Shown: positions 26,634-39,944 of the stretch, piece by piece
Position numbering within the stretch: position 1 is the first letter of the stretch
Layout of the letters: each line of letters begins with the position of its first letter
NCBI RefSeq assembly: GCF_022539315.1
Contig: NC_066315.1
Coordinates: forward strand, 92,606,990-92,670,989
Length of the DNA stretch: 64,000 bases
Origin: Serinus canaria
Taxonomy: Eukaryota > Chordata > Aves > Passeriformes > Fringillidae
Direction: 5' to 3'
The notes under the pieces: generated by a model
Told to the model about the DNA's origin: nothing
Seen by the model: the letters and a program-made list of their open reading frames with translations, nothing else
Databases searched by the model: none
Position numbers and translations under genes: made by a program

Positions 26634-27396
26634 CTCATGACTCTAAATGCTGTGATGCGCTGCATTCAAATCATCTGAAGGCAGCAGCTGCCAGGTCCTA
26701 AGCAGACACCTGCTTCTATGACAAGAAATATGTGGCACAACCATGAGTGTGCTCTAAAAGCTGAAATTTGCATGTTGTTGTTTAACCTGCATAAACTCTG
26801 TTAAGCTGAGATACGGCAGGATGAGCCAGAAAATAACAAAGAAAGAGTTGGCATTACTTTCTTAGGTGCTCATCATGAAAGTGGGAGCTGTAAACAACTC
26901 ACATGTTCTAACCTCCACAGCAAATTGTTGGCAGTTAGTGTGGTGCCTTTTTCACTAATTGCTGTTTATATAGTGGTAAATGTGAATTCAAAAGAACTTA
27001 CTTGAATTTTTATGGAAGTTTATAGTAACAAATTATTTGATATGTACTGCACTGTTTGTTATTAAAAACATGGTATCGAAAGACAGGGCCTCTACCTAAT
27101 TTCTAATCTATTTTTGTTTTATGTGCAAATCTCAAAAAGAACATTTTTTTTCCTTCTCTGTTATGTCTTTTTTTTTTTTTAATAGAAGCAGGAAAGCTTT
27201 CTGCTGTTGCTTAAATGTGCAAAATAGACCAGAGAAGCATGGTTTTTTTTTTGTTTCCTTAGGATCTTTCACAGATTTTATCTTGAATTGTAAAAATTCT
27301 CATTGAATGTGAAAAATTTCTTTGTTATGTGTCATATTTGTATTTCTTTACAAATTTATTGGTTTCAAAAATGTTGTTTTGTTTTTATCTTTTCAG

Positions 27397-27419
27397 AATT
27401 TAAAGTTTGGTGATCCATC
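27397..27419 (+). other. MBP: 5' UTR part of golli coding exon A, with its acceptor site
   Basis: The pyrimidine tract tgttttgtttttatcttttcag ends at 27396, giving a strong 3' splice site. The 23 nt that follow contain an in-frame TGA at 27411-27413, three codons before the ATG, so translation cannot begin further upstream in this frame. Confidence 0.85.
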
Positions 27420-27470
27420 ATGGGGAACCATGTAGGAAAACGAGAGCACAGCACAGAGAAGTCAGCCAAG
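27420..27470 (+). CDS. MBP: golli-MBP, first coding exon (residues 1-17)
   Basis: Encodes MGNHVGKREHSTEKSAK and ends in phase 0 at a consensus donor (AAG|GTGAGT). The start MGNHxGKRE is the golli-MBP N-terminus as I know it from mammals (MGNHAGKRE). Golli proteins arise from an upstream promoter of the myelin basic protein gene, are expressed in oligodendrocyte precursors, neurons and T cells, and modulate store-operated calcium entry at the plasma membrane. Gly2 followed by Asn-His fits N-myristoylation, reported for golli, and Lys7-Arg8 could add membrane binding. The start is chosen because the ATG has A at -3 and G at +4, with an in-frame stop just upstream. Differences from the mammalian form include Val5 and His10. 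The exon is short, as expected, and joins in frame to 57882. No competing gene assignment fits both exons. Confidence 0.9.
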
Positions 27471-30400
27471 GTGAGTGTAGAAAATGGAAGAGAGAGAGCC
27501 ACTTGGGAGATATGTATTCTGTAAAACACGGGGTTTTTTTAGGACAGTAGTTGTTTACCAGATCACTGTTATCATTACTGTTTTGTAGTTTACACTGCAA
27601 AGTGATCGTGTTTTTAAAAGAGTGTCCTATGAGATGTGGCCAAATGAAGATTTTGTTGTGCTGGATTTAGTGAGAGATGTGATGTTTGATCCACAGTTGA
27701 TATTAATCTTCTCAGTCATGGTGGTAATAAATGAAAGGGACTTAGAATCATGATACTGGAGAGTATCTTTTTTAAGAGTCAGTGAGCCGAGTTATATTCC
27801 TGTGTGGTGACAGTTTTTCATTTGGGCAATAAAATTGGCTTCATCTGTAAGAAAGACACCATGAAAAAGTAGGTAAAATAAGAGGATTTTTAAGGACAAG
27901 AGTGTCAATCCAAGGAAATGCAGCTTTAAAAATCTTCTCCCTAGGGGGGAAAAAAAAGGGAACTGTCAAAATGTTCATTAAAAGTTAGTATTTGATTCCT
28001 AAGCATCTGCTGACACTGTTGTGTATTCTGCACATAATGTGGTATTCTGTTTGCCTTCTGATAATATCTTGTTTATTTGTTTTTCTATGTTGTACCAGAA
28101 GAGATTTCACACATCTTAAAACAGAACATCTTTCTATATATATTTAAAAGTAAAAAAAACCCCATTGCTTGTTGCTAGCTATTGCTATCTTCCCTCCACA
28201 CATCCTCATCCAAAAATAATAGTTTGCAGGCTAAGCCCACACTGTATAAAGCTATGGCCCTGTGCATTGGACTTGAGCTGTAAACAGGTAGTTCTGGGCT
28301 TTATCTGGAGCAATGTGGGTATTTTGCTTTGCAGTGGCAGATTATCAGCTATCCCCAAAAGGTGTACAAACTAGAACTCATACAGTTATTAGTTCCTTGC
28401 CATCTCCTTTAGGAAAGTGCATAGTCACACTGGAAGGAATAGGGAGAAAGCAGCAGGAACAGAGGGCAGCTGGCTACATATAGTTTTGTTTTGTGTTGGG
28501 GCAGTATTTTGCAAAATCCTTTTGAGGCCCAAAGTTTCACTTTGAGTACAAAGTATGAATCCCAAGTTGCTGTCTTGTGGTGCCTGGCCTTGCAGACTTG
28601 CCCTTTAGAAAACTCAGTTGTGCAGAAAAGTCAAATGCACCGAACAGAAACATTTAGCCAAATATTTTGATCCTTTCTGAGTAAGCATGTGAGATCCTGC
28701 AGGTATGATACATTAAGTTTACAGAGCTTGATGGGCTGCAGTGCACCTAATATCCCCTGCTTTGTTCTTTGAGGATAAAATTTGGCTAAAAAACCACATT
28801 GTATCTTCTCTCCTGCTGTGGGATCACCTGTGTTTGAGACATCTGGATGGCAGGTGGGTGAGTTGTGGGCCGCATCTGGCTTCAAAAAGCTAACAATTCT
28901 TCAAAATGTAATGGCCTGTGCAAGAGGTACAAATTCTGTGGTGATGTGTGAGAGTCAGGTGAAAGTGAGTCTGCACTTGGTATATAGGACAGAACTACAA
29001 GGAAATGGATTGCTGCAGTTCTTTGAAATTCCTTCTTTGTCCTAATCAGTTCATGGAGAATACTTGATTCTGCAATCCAAATAAAATTAGTTTACCAAAA
29101 TTGTTTTGTGAAGCAGGAACTTACTACTAGTAGTAATATCTTCTGTCCTTCACTCATCCTCCTAGAGGGTCAAAAAACTAAAACAACAAACCCCTAAAGT
29201 TTCAAACTGGCAGTGCTTGATAAAAATCTCCCTTTATGCACAGAGATGTGCATGATCTCCCTTTATCTAAAACAGTAATCATGCCACAAGAAATTACAAG
29301 GCCATATATTTAAAATCAGGAAATATATTGTTAAGACACTACTATGGATTCCCTGTAGTTGGTCAACCTTGATTCAGTTCTTTCAGGCAGCATTAAATTT
29401 CTTAGTGGTTGCATTAACCAAACCAGTTTGTTTTGGGTTTTTTTCCCTCTTTTTTTCAAAGCTGAAGTAGGTTTTTTTGTTGTTGTTCAATATTGCTGTA
29501 GATAAGAACTGTTTTCCAATAATCTTCTAGACCTGCCGAAGGCTTACAGACACTGCAGTGGAAATGCTGATCTGCCTCTCCTCACTCCTAGTAACAGAAC
29601 TGCAAGAAAGAGGCAAACATCTCACCAAGGGTCTTTCCAAATTTCATTACTTTCATTCTCCAGGCTGTTTACTTTAAGTCCTTTCCCAAAACTAGAGGTC
29701 CAAAGGAAAAACATGATTTTACACAGCTTCTTTGAACCTTTGAGGTCAGATTTACAGCCACTGTACTGATCCTGGACTGGTAGACCATTTCTCCACAAAG
29801 CTATTTTATGTATAGGGACATTGGAGAGATTGTTGCCAATTGCAGCAGTCTCAGTTCTTGGCTGTCCAGTAGATGTCCTTTAATCCAGCAATTACTATGA
29901 GGTTGTTTGGTGATTTTCTGAGTTGACATCTAGCTTCACTTTACTTTTAGTAAATTTGTGTATTTGAATTACACAATTAGAAATGGACTTCTGGAAAGTA
30001 ATTACTTCATGAACTGTCTAAGGTGACACTAATGTGCTTTCAAATTCGGAAATTTACAGTAGACATTAAGATGGCTTCCCATGCTATGACACTTCCTTCA
30101 AAATATTATTCTCCTCTTGATATATAGATATGGCAAGCTACATTGATTATTTAATAAATAATGAGATACTGTGAAATTAATAATATTTGACATAAATAAT
30201 GTGGAGGGGTATTTACAAAATCCTTCTCACAGCAATAGCATACACCACCACATTTCTGTGGGATTTTTTTCTTGTATATTTAGTGGATTTGCATTTTTTT
30301 AGAGTTTTGTAAGGTACAAAATATCCCTCAATGAACTCAGCATTTTATCTTTTCTTTTACTTTGATGATACTAGACTTTGCATCTGCTTAGTGCATTAGT

Positions 30401-33400
30401 AAATGTTTAAGAACTTATTTTGTTTACTTTCTTCTTACTGTTAATACTTGAGTTTGAACTTCACATAAATATATCCAAGAACAACAATAACAAAATGAGT
30501 AGGCTGTCATGAGTTTATTGCCCTGAGTTTCTTTAACTTCTCATTGAGCTGAATGTCAAGGAGTAAAAAGAATAGACAGTGGAGTTTTACTGCTTCAGCA
30601 TTCTAGTTGCTGTGTGCTAATTTGTCATCACTGTGCTACCAAGTGGCACAATCTCTTTTGCAATGACGAAAGCTGCCTGTGTTACAACAGCACGGTTCTC
30701 TGCTACCCCTCACTAGAGAATTCCGCACAGCACATTCCTGCCATCCCAAAATCTTTGAGCTGTCCTGCTGTCTGTCAAAACTGGCCCTTAATGTCATGCA
30801 GGAAGAGGGCTTTGAAGGAAGGTTTCTGGCATTGTCCCACTTATTCCACAGCACCTTCCAAATGCTGCCTGGTCCTTGTAGCCTGGTTTCCCTGGTCTCA
30901 TAGTACTGTGGGGAGATGGAAATCAAGCTTGTGACCTGTTATGAAACACAAAACCCACTGCACTGCCATGGCAAGGGATTGCTCAAGAAATTTATACAGG
31001 CCCGGGACATGTTAGATTGTGGAAATGCTGGGATTATCTACCTAGTCCATGTCCTTTATGTAACTGGGGTGTGCTGTAAAAAACAGCAAAGAACCAAACT
31101 AAATTGCTACTTCTGGTGCTGAGCTCTGAAAAGCCTTGGGAAATGTAATTGCAGGCCAAAACTGAAAACAGACATCATGATGAATAGGCATTCAATGTTT
31201 TATTTGAACTAAAAATAATCTGTTAATAATGACCAAGTCTTGCTGGGTAATGAACCTGTGAAAAATCTTGCTTTTGATTGTCCTGTGTTATGTACCTAGA
31301 TTCTATAATGTGTTTTGCAGTGGTTGGTTTGATATAACTTTAATGAACCGACTGGTTCTCAGTGTTTAAGGAGATCTCAGCATAACTACTTAAAGCTAAA
31401 TTGCTTCAATGAGCCTGTGTCAGTAAATCAGATAGTTTCTGTGCTGCTTTAGAGGAGATTCTATTTCCTCTCCTCTTTTTTCCCCCTGTTATCTTGCTCA
31501 TGTTGTGAAATTAGCACCCTGTCTAAGGCTGCAGTCAGTTAACACTGATTGAAAATTTTCTGTCTCTTACTGGTGAAAGGGAGTTGAAATTCTTAAGATG
31601 ACTGGCACACGATGGTAGTTGCACTGTTCATCTCATACATGCTCAGAGATCTGCAAGAATAAAAGCTTTCACTACCTCTCATGGCTTAGGCTGCTTACAG
31701 GCCTGAGCTGTATGTGTGGTTTTTGCCAGGTGCTTCCTCTTGGTATGCATCATAAATTATCAAAAAAGGAAAAAAACAGCAGATGAAATACTTTTTTTTT
31801 GCTTAATTAATTGCTCTGAAGTATTATTTTTCTAAGATAAAAGTTCATTATTTTTTAGTACATACAGCTTGAGAGATGTGACATAGAGATTGTATGGGTT
31901 TTGAAGTCTGGGGTACACTTTTCTGTAAAAAATAAAAATAAATAGTCTTATTGCCATACAAAATTAATCATGAAGCCTTCTCACTTTTTTTCCCCTAGCA
32001 AAGTTGTATAGCACTATTTTTATTTTCCAGGGTAATTGTGGGTTTTCTCAGAGTTTTACTCTTTCCTGTAAAGCAGAAAAGAGCACAGGAACTATTATGG
32101 TATATCCTTTGCTATTTGATGGATAGATTAAAACACTCCTCCTTGAGCCAGTATGTTTTCTGAAGGCAAGAGAAAAGGAGAAAAAAACCTTTAAAATGTT
32201 GAGAGTGCCAGTGTTTTCTGTGAGAGACTTGATGGGCATTTTCACCAGTCAGTTTTACAAGTTAGATATGCTGTGTAGGATCCTTATGGCCAGCTGGTGT
32301 CTGGCTATGCTGGTATGCCTGGTACAAGGATCTGCTGCTTTTGGAAGAGGCAAATCTTCTTCAAGGGTGCGAAGGGAAGTTCTGGGCAGTCAGGTTCAAC
32401 AACACCAGTTGAATTTGATAGATGTCTGTTTTCCTCATGTTCCACCATCAACCTAGCTTTGCCCTTGGGCAAATCCTCACGTGTTCTCTCTGTCTTCCTA
32501 TTTCATTTCTTAACCTTCGTGCTGTCTGACTGGATGGTTTGTTGGGATAGAGGCAGTGTCATTCTGTGTTAATAGCAGTGCTTGGAGACCTTGAGTGGAG
32601 CCTTCAGGCACTAATGTGCTTCTGCTGGTGAGATGATACAGAAATGACTTACTGTTTGAAACCTCTGAGAGTGCCAAGCATGAAGTAGCTGTGACATCTG
32701 TCCTCAAAAATTAACCTTAACACCAGCACTCAGCATGGTATCAGAGGTCTGTGTTAATGTTTCAGCGGGCAAATAGTTCTACTGTGGAACAACTTGTGTC
32801 TAAATCCAAGGAATGTGTTTCAATACTTGACTGTTCATTAAACTCTTTGGCTGCTGAATTTAGTACAGTCAATTGTACCTGCAGCAATGAATCTTTCTCA
32901 TGTCTAAAATATAGCAAGCTCGTTGAAATTTTGTGAGGACGATAAATTGTACCTGAATTGAAGCTGATACTCCTACACTTCCATGTTTCCCTTTGTTGCA
33001 TGTGAAGGCTACTGAAAGTACAGCGTTCTGCCTTGCAAGGAATGGATGGAAAAGATAAAAGGTGAGAAGCAAGGCAGGTCCGAGTGAGGAGCAGGTTCTG
33101 GCCCTGCCACAGCACCCACTGCTGATGTTTAAGGAGCAGCCTGAATTGTATAACCATGGCAGTATATCGCTAGATCTGTATTTCAGTGAAAAAGTGAGTA
33201 AATGTGTGGGCAATGGTTGCATAAAATAAGCTGCAAGCGTGTTTTTCTGTTTTGCATGCAATGGCTAAGTCTTGGTGCTCCTTGGTTTGGGTTTTGAGTT
33301 GGCTAAGCCTGCATGGGTGTAAAAGGAAGAGGTGCAGTCGCTGTGGTTTTGGCTGGGGAGGAGGCAGGGTGCTGGGCTTTTTTCTCCCACCCTCAGCCTG

Positions 33401-36400
33401 CAGAACTGGCTAAAAGAGGGAAGTGCACTCTGTGCTTTTTTTAAGGTCTTGTGCTTCAGATGCCATGTTTTTGTACAGTTCCCTCCTTGTTAGCTTTGAT
33501 GCAGAACTAGATAAATGTCCTGTCAAGTGAGTTTAATGCCAGTGCCACTTAAATTAGCAAGGAGCTGGAAGAACAGGGGTGTAATGCAGCAGGCATTCTT
33601 TGTGAACTCTCTGTGAACTGTTCTAGCTGCTGAGATGACTTTTCTAGTAATCAGCCCATACTTCAGCCTGAGAACATGCTGTTCAGTGTTTTGGCACCTT
33701 CATGCCATAAAAATGAAGGGAAAGATGTTGATATTTTTAATTTTGAGGAAGCAGTAAATGACACGGCGATCCTGAAAGGGAGCAGTGTCCTCCTTCCTCA
33801 CGGAACCTTTTACTGTTGTGGTGGTTGTGGATCAGCTTGTGGCAGTAATGTTGTATCACCTCCTCTGAAATTGGGTCAGATGAAAATTCTGATTTGTTAC
33901 TTTGACCCTGGTTGTATTTGAGAAGAGCTTAGAAATCTTCTGCAGTAATGTGTTACCTTAAGATGCAGTTACATCTGTAAAATAAGTTGTGGTGAAATGT
34001 GTTCGCCCTTTTAGAGAAATGGCCAAGCTTTACCTCTGGGTGTCTGGTGTCAAACCACAGCAGAATCTCCAGTGTCTAAGACAGTGACTGGCAAACCTGC
34101 CCTGTAGCACTTACTAAAGTACTAAAACCTGTTAAAAGTGCATTTTAAAGTTTGTTCTTGTCTTTTTCCTCGAAGTGCTAATTCAGTGGTGCTTGATGCT
34201 CCTGGGCAGCAGCTGTGAGGAAGAGTTCTGGAGCCATGTTTCGTTTTAATTCTCAGTTTCTCACAAGTGTATTTCTGATAATGCAACTGACTGTGCAGAG
34301 AGGGTAGTTGTAAGGCATAGTTTTACACTGTGCATCACTGCAAAGTCAAAGCACTCTCATATCAGATGCTAAATATTCTGCCACAAGGAAAGAGGGGTTC
34401 CACATTAGGCTGAGTTGAATTTTGCTCTCATTTGTAAATTCAACAAGTGTGCAATGGAGATTGGAAGGAAAAGGTTGTAGGGCTTTCCAATGCAAAGTAT
34501 TGCTAACAGTAACTCCTTTTTGCACTTCATAAGTTGGATTTCTTGAGTAATTTGAGCTATTTGTATAGTGAATAAATTTAACTTGTCTGCAGCTCCAGTT
34601 CAGAAATGGATTTTTCCACTTTGAGGAGAAATGCCATGGAATGATTTTCCGTTTTATTTAACTTTTTCAGGCCATCTGCTTTAAGTCGATGGAAATACTT
34701 TGGTAGCATTTGCTGGGGGAGGAAAAAAAAAGATTTTTGTGAAAGGAAATTGAAAAAAATTTAAGCAGAATAATATGATGTTACTCTGTTGAGATATGAT
34801 TTGCTCTTTAAAAAATCTGATCTTTCAGTGCAGCATCCAGCGAATGTGGCCATAAAGATATTAAAGATATCAAAATTTACGTAAAGCTAAAGGCCACGTT
34901 ACATGCCTGTTACCTTGAATGATTAGGGGGACTTCTGAGCATCAGTTGCAATCAAGAAGAGGCAAAAATGGAAATCTTGCATTTTTGTCACAGTGCCACA
35001 CAGTGAAGTTCAGTGGTGTGGCTGGACTTTAGAATTGAAAGCTGAATTTAGGGAGGCCTGAGGGCACTCAGCTTGCTTGGAACTCCAGGCAGCTCAAAAA
35101 ACACTGAAGAGACCCAAGAGACCCAGAAATCTTAGCAAGTCTGTCACTAATGGGATATGTCTTCAAACAGGCACTGATCAAAACAGTAGTCACCATTTTT
35201 GTGTCCTCAGATTTTCCTGCTCAGTGTAAGAGATTCAGGAATGGATTCACTGTTTGGTGGTGCAGAGGTGTTCAGATGAATTATGGAAATACCAATATAC
35301 CAGAGATGTTTTGATTAAAAAAAATTGAGACTGTGATGTTGAAATCGGAGTCATTTGGGGTTTTTCTTGTTTTGGTTTTGTGGTCATAGGTAACTTATCC
35401 ATCTAGCTCCTTCCTTTATCTTCCTTCTGCTTCTTTCACCCAGTTTCTTCCTGCATGCTATTTTCTGCCAGCACCTCTGATGCAGTCAAAATGCATTGCT
35501 TTGATTTTTCTGAGGTATTAGAAATAGTATTTAGCTGCTAACAGTGCTCAGAAATAGAGAAGAGATGGCCAGCTAAGAGGCAGTCTGATCAGGAAGGTGT
35601 GAATACCATAGAAGAAAACAGAGAAAATTTGCACTTTTCTGACAACACATATCCACAGAATAATTACTTTCTCTTCAAGCCAGTTCTCTCTCTTCATGTT
35701 TTAATATGACTTTCTGCAACCTTCCCAGCCTACCGCAGTACTTTGCTTTTCAAAGCAATCCAGTTGTGCCATTGTCAATATTTGAAATCTGAAAATCAAA
35801 ACAATATTCTGATATTTTTATGACCAACTATCATTGTCACTTATATACTGTTTTGACATTAAGTTGTTTTGGATTTTTGCATCTGTACCTTGTACCTGTT
35901 AAAGAATTTGTTGTATGCATCAAATGCAAGAACTTCTGTGTAGTCCTTTTGAGGAAATGTGGCTAAAATTTGTCAGTGTGAAGTGGAACTGCAAAAACTT
36001 TAAATCCCACTTTTGTTTCTTTTGTGCACATCCGTGTAAGTATGCACATGTCCATTTTGAAAAAAGTACAAGTGTATATTTTAAAAAATATTTGTATATA
36101 AATGCAAGTGTATATTTCAATATTGATGCTGTGCTTCTCTCCCTGTATGGCTGCAGATGTGCTGTCTGTATTAGTTTCAAAAGGCAGCACCAGTAGCTTT
36201 TCACCCTGGGGAGTCTGTTTATTCTGATCTTCCCTGTGAGCTACAGACTAAATGTTTTCTTCATGTTAAGCCAGAGCTTTCTACTGCAGATGAAACTTGC
36301 CTTATGGTACACAGCGATAAAGCCTGAATAATCAGTACTTTTTTCCTTTTAGACTCTTGTCTGAAATTCCAGACAATTCTGGGTTTTTGAGACTTGGAAG

Positions 36401-38100
36401 ATGAAAGATCTGAGGAGATGAGAGCAGGAGACTCAGAATCTCAAGTCAGTGCCTGTAACAGTTGAGAAATATTTATATGTCATGAAATATATTTAATATA
36501 TTTCAATACTTAATATGTATTGATTTAAAATTAAATATCTTTAATATATTTAACAGATATGTAGTACTAGTATAAATAAATTATCTTCATATTCTTGGAG
36601 AGGCTTCGAAGCTCGCAGTAGGTGAAACCCACTGCATAAAGTAAAAACTCTTTTGTCTTTGGTGCACTATTGCACAGAAAACTCAGTGTGTTTGGGATGA
36701 GTGACATTATTTCTGGAGCTTGGTCACGTGAGATGAGATTCTAGGTCAAGGCTGCACACAATGTTATATTTCTGTGCTGAAATAAATAACTTGTCATGTG
36801 CTGCAGGATACTTGCTGGTAGAAACTTGCTGAGAGGAGGTCTTCTCCTATGGTGGGGTGCTAATCTCCAGTTTTCTTCAGAATCAAATCTGTGTTTGGAG
36901 AAAATCTATGTTATATATTTTATTTGAGATGGATCTGAACCACTGTAATCCATTGCATTCAGATTGGCTTAAGTGAAGCATGCTTGTTTCACTTGCTAGC
37001 ATGTAGGTGCTACCCTAAGCACTCAGCTTTAGGATACTTTTACTTGACAAACTAATTTTATTGTTGGTATTTTCTTTCTACAATACAGTACTTTAAAAAA
37101 TATTCAAAATAAAAGGTTTTTCTTTATATGTGCTTCAATTAATTTCTTGCCACGTAAGTAAGAATATTGGCAAGAAGAAAAAAAAACAGGTGAAATACCT
37201 AATAAAAATTTAGCTTTGAAATTTTTTCCTCTTGTTTTGACCTCAGTGTTATGTTATGTTCTACTTTCCTGCAGTCTTCTCAGGAAGGGAAGGAACAGAA
37301 CTACTTTCAGGAGTCCCTTCAATATACCTTTTCTGTCTGTTGCCTTCTTTTCCTTTCCACTGGCATTTTTTCTATAATTTTTCAATTTTTATTATTATTA
37401 TATTATGCTATGCTGTATAGTCTTTATAAGGATTGATAAAACCATATACAAATGAAAGTTTTATGGAGGCTGGGGGAAAGGATCCACAAGATCCCTGTTA
37501 TTGGATATGTTCAGTCAGGATGGGGAGCTCTGGGTTCTCATACCCTCTCAGCAGATTGTACAGGTGTCCTGGCTGGTGGCTTTAACTCCAAGTACAAGGA
37601 CAACCAATGGAGCAAGGGATATGTCTGCCTTTGGCAAGGGATGCTGAGATCTTCCAGGCATCAGATTCTGCTCTGGGATTTTACAGGGCTCATAATGCCA
37701 TAGCATAATGCAGTTAATACTGTAATAATGTAATATTCTATTGCAGCTGTTGAGTCACCTGATTATGGAATAATAAAGGGTTTATGGCATTTTGGGAGCC
37801 GGTAGAGCTTGACACACATACTTTGTATCAACTAAATTGCATGTCTTTGATAATTTCTGATGATGTATGTAAGGAACAGGAAGGACCCTCTCGACATGTC
37901 TTGCATGTAGCCCCTAAGGGAGATGGCTCCAGCAGGAGCAGTGGCCCTTGGCTTTGATCCCAGCTTTGAGCTCTGGTCTCAGCAGATGACAGGTTGTTCT
38001 GGGTTTTGTCCCATAGGTTTGCTTTAACCAAGCAGGCTGCAAGCCGTGGGCTGGTGGAGCAGGTGCAGAGCTGCTGTCTTTGTGCTGGAGCCAGATGGCC
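27471..38100 (+). other. MBP: golli intron between coding exons, left part
   Basis: AT-rich intron starting at the GTGAGT donor. No confident exon or transposon is seen. AT-rich runs occur at about 36060-36125 and 36465-36560. Overlapping open frames at 30614-30934 resemble no protein I know. A moderately GC-rich patch lies at about 37860-38100, just before the 13-bp minisatellite. Confidence 0.6.
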
Positions 38101-38165
38101 ATTTAATTGTCCCATTTAATTGTCCCATGTAATTGTCCCATGTAATTGTCCCATGTAATTGTCCC
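38101..38165. repeat. 13-bp minisatellite, five units
   Basis: Units atttaattgtccc (two copies) and atgtaattgtccc (three copies) are adjacent without spacers, exactly five copies. The single t/g difference is sorted between the left and right ends, consistent with stepwise duplication. Confidence 0.95.
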
Positions 38166-39944
38166 AGTCACTGACTAAGACTTGGCCGAGTCTCTTGCTC
38201 GGTTCTCAATTCTGCTGCTGCACTGCCCAGTTGGGTCTTGTGGCCTTAAGAAAATGGGGACTTAAGGAAATGGGGACTTCAGGGACAGCTCTGGACGTCT
38301 GGACTTCTCCTGTAATGTTGTTAGTTTCAAACCTCAACATGATTCATAGCCTAACGTTGTTTTCTTGAAAGAAATTGCTCGATGCTTCCCTAAAGTAAAG
38401 ATTTCTGGTCTGTGCTGGCATATCTTGCTTCTTACAATGTTATTAGTATCAAGGTGATAGGAAAGAAGCTTTAAATAGGAACCCTTATTTCAAAGGATTT
38501 ATTCCCTGGGATTTTGCAAGGAGAACCTTTATATCTGTTGAGTTACCTCTTACCAGGACAAGAGCTGAGGGCAAGAATTTTGAAGGTTAAGAATATTTCA
38601 GCTTTCAAAATCCTGTTTTAGAAAAACAATTTTTCATTGTTCAGAAGTAAGAAATGATTACTTGAATGCTGCACTTGAGGGGAAGTGCTAGACTTTAGGG
38701 CTTGTAAACTTGCTAACTAGAATTGCAAATTAAGTGTGTTTGCTTATCTGTATGCTTATACTTATTCACTTGGTTTAATAACTGCAAATATTTTTTACCT
38801 GTAACCTCTTCAAATGAATATATTTGTTGCTTATATGTAACTCAATCAGTTCTTTGTCAGGATAATCCACTTTTATTATAGTAAATCATTTAAGAAGCTA
38901 CAACTGCGGGGTCTTAGAGGCAAAGGATGGGACTAAGCAGAGTAATGGTAACATTTGCAGTGTTAGGGAATTGAATTTAAAAGATGTCTCAGTATTTCCA
39001 GCTGGCCACCTCTTTTTTAGCACTGTTCAGTGCTAAAAAGGCAGTCTCTGGGTCTAAAGTGATTATGAAGTACCATGTTGATTCAAGCTGCTTGACTTAG
39101 ACTTTCAGATCACAAGTAGCCTATATATGGAAAGGATTGAATATATGTGTTAATAAAATACAGCTATTTATGCTTTTGTATTTAGAGTCTATGGATTCTG
39201 ATCTGGATTTAAGATTTTTTTTTCCATCATGCTCCACCTGTTTTGTTCAGTCCTGGCTCTGATTCACACAGCTTTTTTTAGTATTGTTTCGACGGTGGCC
39301 CTGGCAGTACCAATTTTACCCAAAGTTACATAGCCTCTGGATTGTGCTACCTCTAGGGGAGAAGGTGGAGAGCTTTGCGTGGTCTCTTGTGCTTATGTCT
39401 GCAGTCCCCACTGCACAGCACATGAATAATACCAGAAACTCTGCCCAGAGTGACCTGCTCCCTTTTTATGCTGAAATGCCACTGAAAGACGGGCAGTGAA
39501 ATTAGCTTCTTGTTTACCCACAGGTTTCTCTCCAGTTAAATTCTCTGCCTAGAGAAGCAGTTGAAAATAGTTGGTGCTACTTTGTTTTACAGTTGCCCGC
39601 ATGACTCCTTTCCTTCCTGCTGGCCTATAGAATCAAGGCATGGATTTTAGCCTCCACAACACATATGCAGTGATGTAAAATTCTATTTATGTGCAGAGGG
39701 TTACTAAGTAACAGTTGCTGAGGGAAATGCAGTCTTTAACTGTGTGACGTCTGTGCACTTAAAATTCCCAGCCAAGTAGTGCATTAACATAGATTTTGCA
39801 CATTAATGTAATGGGCTTTGCTGTGGGCAGTGTGAGCAAAACCTTGGGAAAACAACAGTGTAGTTTAAGGAACTGTGTTCTCTGTAGCCTGACCCTGTGG
39901 ACAGGAGATGAAACCAGTTTTTGCCCTTCTACCTCATCATCTCC
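38166..39944 (+). other. MBP: intronic stretch
   Basis: Nothing recognisable apart from the hairpin at 39014-39039. Confidence 0.5.
39014..39039. repeat. perfect inverted repeat, 12-bp arms, 2-nt spacer
   Basis: tttttagcactg (39014-39025) and cagtgctaaaaa (39028-39039) are exact reverse complements separated by TT. Confidence 0.95.

Larger units (their letters stand above)
17561..27396 (+). other. MBP: intronic stretch before coding exon A
   Basis: AT-rich DNA without a recognisable exon. It holds a 17-A run (19004-19020), the palindromes and tandem repeats listed separately, and two sub-regions (about 18830-18990 and 26640-26930) that look less random than their surroundings and could be conserved regulatory DNA. 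That last point is only an impression. The last 30 bases form the pyrimidine tract of the exon A acceptor. Confidence 0.5.

Noticed and set aside
30614..30934. Overlapping frames of 74-106 codons on both strands
   Set aside because: Cysteine-rich but with no recognisable motif spacing; no splice sites or promoter in support.
38101..38165. Regular 13-bp repeat considered as a CRISPR-like array
   Set aside because: Units are contiguous with no spacers and the DNA is vertebrate; it is a minisatellite.
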